A stretch of DNA of 64,000 bases from JBAWAP01 sp049589355 (GTDB taxonomy: Bacteria; Chloroflexota; Anaerolineae; VGOG01), in NCBI GenBank assembly GCA_049589355.1, contig JBAWAP010000193.1:30558-94557 (forward strand). Reading direction: 5' to 3'. Both the position numbers and the translations under genes were made by a program. Within the stretch, counting starts at the first letter, position 1. Each line of letters starts with the position of its first letter. Below, in pieces: positions 59,669 through 64,000 of the stretch. The notes beneath the pieces were generated by a model. The model ran no database searches. It was not told the DNA's origin and saw nothing but the letters and a program-made list of their open reading frames with translations.

Positions 59669-60481
59669 ATGACACAACTAATTGGCGCAATATGCGAGAA
59701 CGGGAAAAAGGTCATAACGCTGTCCGATAGGATGGTCAGCACAGGGGATATGACCTTAGCATTTGAGCACCCACGCATGAAAGCCGTAGCAATATCGCAG
59801 AGATCGGTTGTAATGACCGCTGGAACGGTGCACGAGCCAGACCTTCTTAGACAAGCCAAAGAGAGAGCGAAGGGTAAAGACAGGATTATAGAAATTGCGG
59901 ATGTTTTGAAAGAAGTCTATCAAGAATTCAGAGAAGAACATGTTGTTGACGAAGTTCTGAGGCCACTTGGCGGCATCAAGTCTTTCGCAGAATGGCATGG
60001 CAAACAACGTGGTTTGCATGATGGTCTTGTTATGGATTTGAATCAGTGTATAGCTAGTTATAGACTCGGGTTGTCGCTCCTACTTGCAGGTGTTGATAAA
60101 ACTGGGCATCTCATTAGGATAGATGACCCTGGCATATACAGAAGCTATGACAATTTATCATACTGTTGCATAGGAATGGGCGACCGTCATGCAGATAATG
60201 TGTTTGCTTGGTATAGATATTCCTCAACATTTCCGCTGACCGAAGCATTGTACATTGGATTTGAGGCCAAAAAGCGTGCTGAAATGGCCGGGGGCGTAGG
60301 CAAGTCAACCGATATACTTCTCATAGATGAGAGTAGCATCAGAGAAATTAGCCCCGATACAATAAGAACCCTGGAGGAAGTCTACCATGACCGCGAATCG
60401 AGATCGGAGAGGGCAGGATTTGATGAGAGGATTACAGAGCTTAAGATACAAATGTGCGAGCTGGAAAGCTCGGAAGATTGA
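59669..60481 (+). CDS. Proteasome-like Ntn-hydrolase
   Basis: A 270-residue protein resembling 20S proteasome/HslV subunits. After removal of Met, Thr1 begins TQLIGAICENGKKVITLSDRM, with Asp19 in the place of proteasomal Asp17. HPRMKAVAI places Lys37 like Lys33, and VVMTAGTVHEPDLL matches the following strand. The second half has LLLAGVDKTGHLIRIDDPG and CIGMGDRHADNVF, again as in beta subunits. The ATG at 59669 follows a GGAG; an upstream frame to 59597 would hide the Thr and is rejected. It lies alone in an integron-like cassette. Function and assembly are unknown. Confidence 0.65.
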   Translation: MTQLIGAICENGKKVITLSDRMVSTGDMTLAFEHPRMKAVAISQRSVVMTAGTVHEPDLLRQAKERAKGKDRIIEIADVLKEVYQEFREEHVVDEVLRPLGGIKSFAEWHGKQRGLHDGLVMDLNQCIASYRLGLSLLLAGVDKTGHLIRIDDPGIYRSYDNLSYCCIGMGDRHADNVFAWYRYSSTFPLTEALYIGFEAKKRAEMAGGVGKSTDILLIDESSIREISPDTIRTLEEVYHDRESRSERAGFDERITELKIQMCELESSED

Positions 60482-60557
60482 ACTCTCTCTAAAAAAGAAA
60501 CGCATTATCTGGTTGCGACGAAGGAAATCATGGCGGATTACTAACGACGGTGAAGCC

Positions 60558-60684
60558 GCCGAACCAGCAGTTGCACCCGACGCCCTACCGCCTGGCGAAT
60601 TCTGGTAACTCTGGTCGGCAAAGGCTTTGGTCGGCGACGGCCCGCCGCTACAGCCGGGCGCGGGTGAACCGCGTGCCGTTGGTG
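60558..60684 (+). other. attC-like recombination site 2
   Basis: First arm GCCGAAC (60558-60564) is the exact complement of GTTCGGC, the start of the cassette it closes (59609). TTGCACCCGACGCCC (60571-60585) and GGGCGCGGGTGAACCGC (60656-60672) form the folded arm, and GTTGGTG (60678-60684) would start the next cassette. The TGCACCCGAC string is at the same place as in site 1. Confidence 0.5.
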
Positions 60685-60769
60685 CGGCTTCACGGGCACA
60701 CAAAGAACAACCTTTTCCATTCACGACGAGGATCAACGGTGAATTTCGAGATCATTGGTGAGATTACCA

Positions 60770-61162
60770 ATGGTCGAGACCATCGCTCGCGGCACGCGCG
60801 TTCGCGCCCGGCGCTACCTGAATCGAGTCTACGTTCGTTGTATCAAAAATGGCGGCTATAAGGCCAGCCTGAATATTGGTAAGGTCTACAAAATGTTGCC
60901 GACGACCAAACTTGAGCGCGGTGATGGGTTGATCCGTGTCATTGATAACGAAGGCGAGGACTACCTGTACGATAGTGATTACTTTGAGCCGTTAGAGATG
61001 AGTGCTCTGACTGATCAGAAGGCCGGCTTTTCCGCGCTCACCATCCGTGTCAACCCACTTACCAAAGCGATTTTGCAGGCCGAAGCACTGCTCGTCCAAA
61101 AATCGGTAAGTGCTCTGGTGCGCGAATGGATTGATGAGCGGCTTGATCTCCCAACAGGCTGA
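60770..61162 (+). CDS. Small hypothetical protein with ribbon-helix-helix-like end
   Basis: A 130-residue protein. The first 80 residues form a small beta-rich domain (TRVRARRYLNRVYVRCIKNGG; KVYKMLP; GEDYLYDSDYF). The last 40 (FSALTIRVNPLTKAILQAEA and VSALVREWIDERL) look like a ribbon-helix-helix DNA-binding unit. It sits in what may be the third cassette. The ATG at 60770 is chosen; a TTG at 60755 is possible. No family is recognised. The preceding gap from 60482 holds only the attC-like site. Confidence 0.5.
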   Translation: MVETIARGTRVRARRYLNRVYVRCIKNGGYKASLNIGKVYKMLPTTKLERGDGLIRVIDNEGEDYLYDSDYFEPLEMSALTDQKAGFSALTIRVNPLTKAILQAEALLVQKSVSALVREWIDERLDLPTG

Positions 61163-61288
61163 ACAGGTGCACTTCTTTCACCAGGCTGCCGCTGGCCCGG
61201 CGGAAAACTAACGAAGGAGAAAACCTGGCGGGGCCATGAGATTGACTTAACAACGTTCGAGTTTCGAGTTCAGGAGGGGATGCTATAG

Positions 61289-63325
61289 ATGACAAAAAAT
61301 CCAGACAGCGCAACCGGAGTAGTGGTCAAGCGACGGGGCATCGCGATACTAAGCGGTTTTAAGGAGGCCAATATCCTTATTGCTTTAGTGATTCTCTGCG
61401 CTGTCTTCTACTGGAGAAATCCCTCCTTCATGAACTTGTTGAGTATCCAAATAATGTTCCGCGATGTGGCCATCTTTGCTATGTTGGGCATTGGGGTGAC
61501 TCTGGTCATCATCACTGGCGGAATAGATCTATCCCTGGGCTCTATGGTGGCTTTGACCAACATGCTGGTCGCTTGGTTCATGGTGGACCAAGGATTGGGC
61601 ATGATTCCAGCCATCCTGGCTGTCCTGCTTTTCTCTGCCCTCGTCGGTCTTATGCACGGGATTTTCGTTACCAAGGTGGGTATCCCGCCCTTTATCATCA
61701 CCCTGGGTACCCTGATCATCGCCCGAGGTATGGCCGCCGCCATGAAGAAGGGTTGGATCATCGCCGGATTGCCAGAGTCCTTTCTTTTTATCGGGCAAGG
61801 CCAGATTGGGATCTTCCCAGTCCAATTCATCATCCTGGCGATCGTGGCCATCATCGTGGCCTTCATCCTGGATTTCACCGTCCTGGGACGACACATCTAC
61901 GCCACCGGCGGCGATATTGAGGCAGCCAGAGTATCGGGCATCAACGTAGATAGGGTACGAAACTTCTGTTATGTAGTCAGCGGGCTGGCCAGCGGCACGA
62001 CTGGCGTCATCATCGCCTCCCGCCTGGGCGAGGGGAACCCTATCGTGGGAAGCGCGTGGGAGCTATGGGCCATTGCTGCCAGCGTCATTGGTGGTACCAG
62101 CCTCTTTGGCGGTGAGGGCAGCATATTGGGGGTAATCATCGGGGCAGCCATTATGAGTGTTATGAAGAATGGTCTGGTGTTTGCTGGCATATCTTCATAC
62201 TACCACGATCCAATCCTGGGCTGTGTCCTGGTCATCGCTGTCACTTACGACGTTATACGGCGGGGTGAACCTCAACAGCGGCGTTGGGGAGCGGGGATGC
62301 TGGCTGCCTTATTGGTCGCCATTGCTGCTTCCCTGTTTTACTTCAACTCTCTCGAGAAGGCAGCGCGGGCCACACCCACACCCTCACCAACTGCCAGTTC
62401 GGGCACTCCGGCCGCCGTTGCTTCACCGAGCGCCGCGCCTACCACATTTAGGTTGCTGCCCACCCCCACACCTGTGCCCCCACCGCCTACACCGGCCCCC
62501 ATGCCCACGCCTACCCCCATGCCCACGCCTACCCCTCTGCCCACACCCACGCCAGCACCAATATCAGCAGGAGAAACAGCAGAGAGCCCTACACCTTCGC
62601 CTATAACCCCCACGCCTTCGCCCACGGTCCCCACGCTTCCACCCGTCACCGATATGATGATCGAAATCCCAGCCGGGCCTTTCACCATGGGTAGCAATGG
62701 GGGCGGCGAGGATGAAGCCCCTGCTCACGAGCTGGTCTTGCCGGCCTTCGAGATAGACAAGTTTGAGGTAACCAACGCCGATTTTGCCAGCTTCGTGGAG
62801 GCCACGGGCTATCAGACAGACGCTGAGGCGAAGGAGGAAGGGCGTTCCAGAAACTGGAGAATGGCTGCTGAGGACAAGGATAACCATCCGGTGGTCTTTG
62901 TCAGTTGGAACGATGCTGTGGCCTTTTGCCAGTGGGTCGGCAAGCGGCTGCCTACCGAGGCCGAATGGGAGAAAGTAGCTCGGGGTATTGATGGGCGCAC
63001 CTATCCCTGGGGGAATGAGTGGGACGTGGCCAAGTCGAACAACAAGGAAGCAGGTTACCGGGGGACCACCATTGTGGGGAGTTTCCCAGACGGGGCCAGT
63101 CCCTATGGGGTGATGGACATGGCTGGGAACGTTGCCGAGTGGACGGCTGATTGGTATAAGGCCTATCCGGGGAGCGACTTCGTCTCCCCTTACTTCGGTG
63201 AGAAGTATCGGGTGATAAAGGGGGGTGGTTGGTTCAGTGATAAGGAATTGGTGCGCACCACCGAGCGGAGTTGTAGCTCCGTTGACCTGGCCAACGACGA
63301 TGTCGGCTTCCGTTGTGCGCGTTAG
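61289..63325 (+). CDS. CUT2 sugar ABC permease fused to an extracytoplasmic SUMF1 domain
   Basis: A 678-residue fusion. Residues 1 to about 322 are an RbsC-type permease (GIGVTLVIITGGIDLSLGS; VIGGTSLFGGEGS). A basic RRGEPQQRRW stretch is followed by an extra membrane segment (about 333-350), a Pro/Thr linker (about 355-448) and a SUMF1 domain (about 452-678), which must lie outside. The domain lacks both cysteines needed for formylglycine formation (GGGWFSDKELVRTTERSCSS). Its last 110 residues almost equal those of the lipoprotein at 55527. The start follows AGGAGGGG. The next gene is a LysM-bearing binding protein, presumably of the same transporter. Confidence 0.88.
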   Translation: MTKNPDSATGVVVKRRGIAILSGFKEANILIALVILCAVFYWRNPSFMNLLSIQIMFRDVAIFAMLGIGVTLVIITGGIDLSLGSMVALTNMLVAWFMVDQGLGMIPAILAVLLFSALVGLMHGIFVTKVGIPPFIITLGTLIIARGMAAAMKKGWIIAGLPESFLFIGQGQIGIFPVQFIILAIVAIIVAFILDFTVLGRHIYATGGDIEAARVSGINVDRVRNFCYVVSGLASGTTGVIIASRLGEGNPIVGSAWELWAIAASVIGGTSLFGGEGSILGVIIGAAIMSVMKNGLVFAGISSYYHDPILGCVLVIAVTYDVIRRGEPQQRRWGAGMLAALLVAIAASLFYFNSLEKAARATPTPSPTASSGTPAAVASPSAAPTTFRLLPTPTPVPPPPTPAPMPTPTPMPTPTPLPTPTPAPISAGETAESPTPSPITPTPSPTVPTLPPVTDMMIEIPAGPFTMGSNGGGEDEAPAHELVLPAFEIDKFEVTNADFASFVEATGYQTDAEAKEEGRSRNWRMAAEDKDNHPVVFVSWNDAVAFCQWVGKRLPTEAEWEKVARGIDGRTYPWGNEWDVAKSNNKEAGYRGTTIVGSFPDGASPYGVMDMAGNVAEWTADWYKAYPGSDFVSPYFGEKYRVIKGGGWFSDKELVRTTERSCSSVDLANDDVGFRCAR

Positions 63326-63362
63326 CTTGTGGCATTGGCCAATCGCCAACTTCTAATCGCAG

Positions 63363-63449
63363 AAAGGAGGGATGTCTATCGCCCGAAAATATCGGATTCT
63401 GATTCTCGCGTTAGTTTCAAAACAAAAAAAGGAGGCAACAAATGTTTAG
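63363..63449 (+). promoter_or_regulatory. Leader with strong Shine-Dalgarno and short overlapping ORF
   Basis: AAAGGAGGGAT (63363-63373) lies about 70 bases before the true start. An ATG at 63372 opens a 25-codon frame whose TAG (63447-63449) overlaps the binding-protein start at 63442. The spacing is short, so translation of this frame is doubtful, but the layout resembles that at 5785-5879. Confidence 0.35.
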
Positions 63450-64000
63450 GAGAAGACTTTTCAATCTGGTTCTGGTGCTCGCCATGTTGGTGACCCTGGG
63501 GGTGAACGTGGTCAGCGCCGCTCCGCCGGCCCAGGAGGAGATGACCTACACCGTCAAACTGGGGGACAACCTCTGGACCCTGGCGGAGAAGTACCTGGGA
63601 AGCGGCCCGGCCTACTGGGCCATCGTCAACGCCACCAACACCGAACATGGGAAAGATGCCAGCTTCGCTTACATCCAGAACCCCAGCCTGATTCATCCCG
63701 GCTGGAAGTTACTCATCCCCAGCGCCGAGGAGGCTGCAGCCTTTATGAAGGCCCCCAAGATCAAGGTAGCGGTGATAGGGAAGTCGGTGCATCCCTACTG
63801 GGCCAACGTGGAGAAGGGGGTGAAGGATGCCGCGGCCAAGTTGGGCGTGCAGGCTGACTTCTTCGTGCCCACCAAGGAAGACGTGGCGGCCCAGATCAGC
63901 ACGATGGAGGCCTACATCGCTCAGGGCTACGATGGCATCGCCATAGCGCCCTCTGATCCCAAGGCTATGGAAGCCACCATCAAGGCGGGCATGGACGCGG
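63442..64000 (+). CDS. CUT2 sugar-binding protein with N-terminal LysM domain (3' truncated)
   Basis: The open frame runs off the window after 186 codons. It has a Sec signal peptide (cleavage near VSA-AP, residue 26), then a LysM-like domain (about 34-94: TYTVKLGDNLWTLAEKYLG to IHPGWKLLIP), then the start of a ribose-type binding domain (IKVAVIGKSVHPYWANVEKG; GYDGIAIAPSDPKAM). The ATG has AAAGGAGG. A LysM on a binding protein would tie it to peptidoglycan or a glycan instead of the usual lipid anchor. It probably serves the fused permease at 61289. Confidence 0.85.
   Translation, partial: MFRRRLFNLVLVLAMLVTLGVNVVSAAPPAQEEMTYTVKLGDNLWTLAEKYLGSGPAYWAIVNATNTEHGKDASFAYIQNPSLIHPGWKLLIPSAEEAAAFMKAPKIKVAVIGKSVHPYWANVEKGVKDAAAKLGVQADFFVPTKEDVAAQISTMEAYIAQGYDGIAIAPSDPKAMEATIKAGMDA

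Noticed and set aside
1..64000. CRISPR arrays, tRNA and rRNA genes
   Set aside because: No regularly spaced direct repeats and no cloverleaf or rRNA-like stretches were recognised by eye; a covariance search would be needed to exclude a tRNA.

Overview
The window looks like a chromosomal segment of an uncultivated Chloroflexota bacterium (Anaerolineae-like), specialised in plant arabinose polymers. This is inferred from style, not from a marker gene. Signs are moderate-to-high GC, Tat-type lipoprotein solute-binding proteins with Pro/Thr-rich linkers, many dispersed palindromic repeats, DUF1670 proteins and very many sugar ABC transporters. No rRNA, tRNA or CRISPR was recognised.

Layout. 1-8.8 kb: two ribose/galactofuranose-type (CUT2) ABC transporters, separated by an unknown lipoprotein and a degenerate M24 peptidase homologue. 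9.0-12.5 kb: three uroporphyrinogen-decarboxylase-fold proteins in a row. 12.5-19.4 kb: GH127 and GH51 arabinofuranosidases with broken remnants of a GH31 and a LamG domain, a divergent GroEL and a beta-propeller. 19.4-31.8 kb: three CUT1 binding-protein/permease/permease sets, none with an ATPase, and a LacI regulator. 32.2-45.5 kb: sugar oxidoreductase, isomerase and cupin genes, two large uncharacterised proteins (one six-hairpin-like), a lone binding protein, two M24 peptidases and a DUF885 peptidase. 45.5-55.3 kb: an arabinose operon with two GH127 genes, an isomerase, AraB, XylB and AraD. 55.5-64 kb: a SUMF1-fold lipoprotein, a DUF1670 pair, an integron-like gene-cassette stretch, an ABC permease fused to a SUMF1 domain, and a LysM-bearing binding protein that runs off the end.

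How it may work together. GH127 enzymes remove beta-L-arabinofuranose and GH51 removes alpha-L-arabinofuranose. CUT1 and CUT2 transporters bring in oligomers and monomers, and isomerase, ribulokinase and epimerase deliver D-xylulose-5-phosphate. The mix of three GH127 genes with several Xaa-Pro (M24) peptidase homologues suggests, by inference, use of arabinosylated hydroxyproline-rich plant glycoproteins (extensins). At least three promoters share a nearly identical -35/LacI-operator/-10 block, and one lies in front of the lacI gene itself.

The least expected items are: two ABC permeases that each carry an extra membrane segment and an extracytoplasmic domain; a proteasome-like Ntn-hydrolase lying in an integron-like cassette whose attC arms pair with the cassette's own start; an internally deleted M24 pseudogene; and a second strong Shine-Dalgarno sequence about 60-100 bases ahead of five binding-protein genes.
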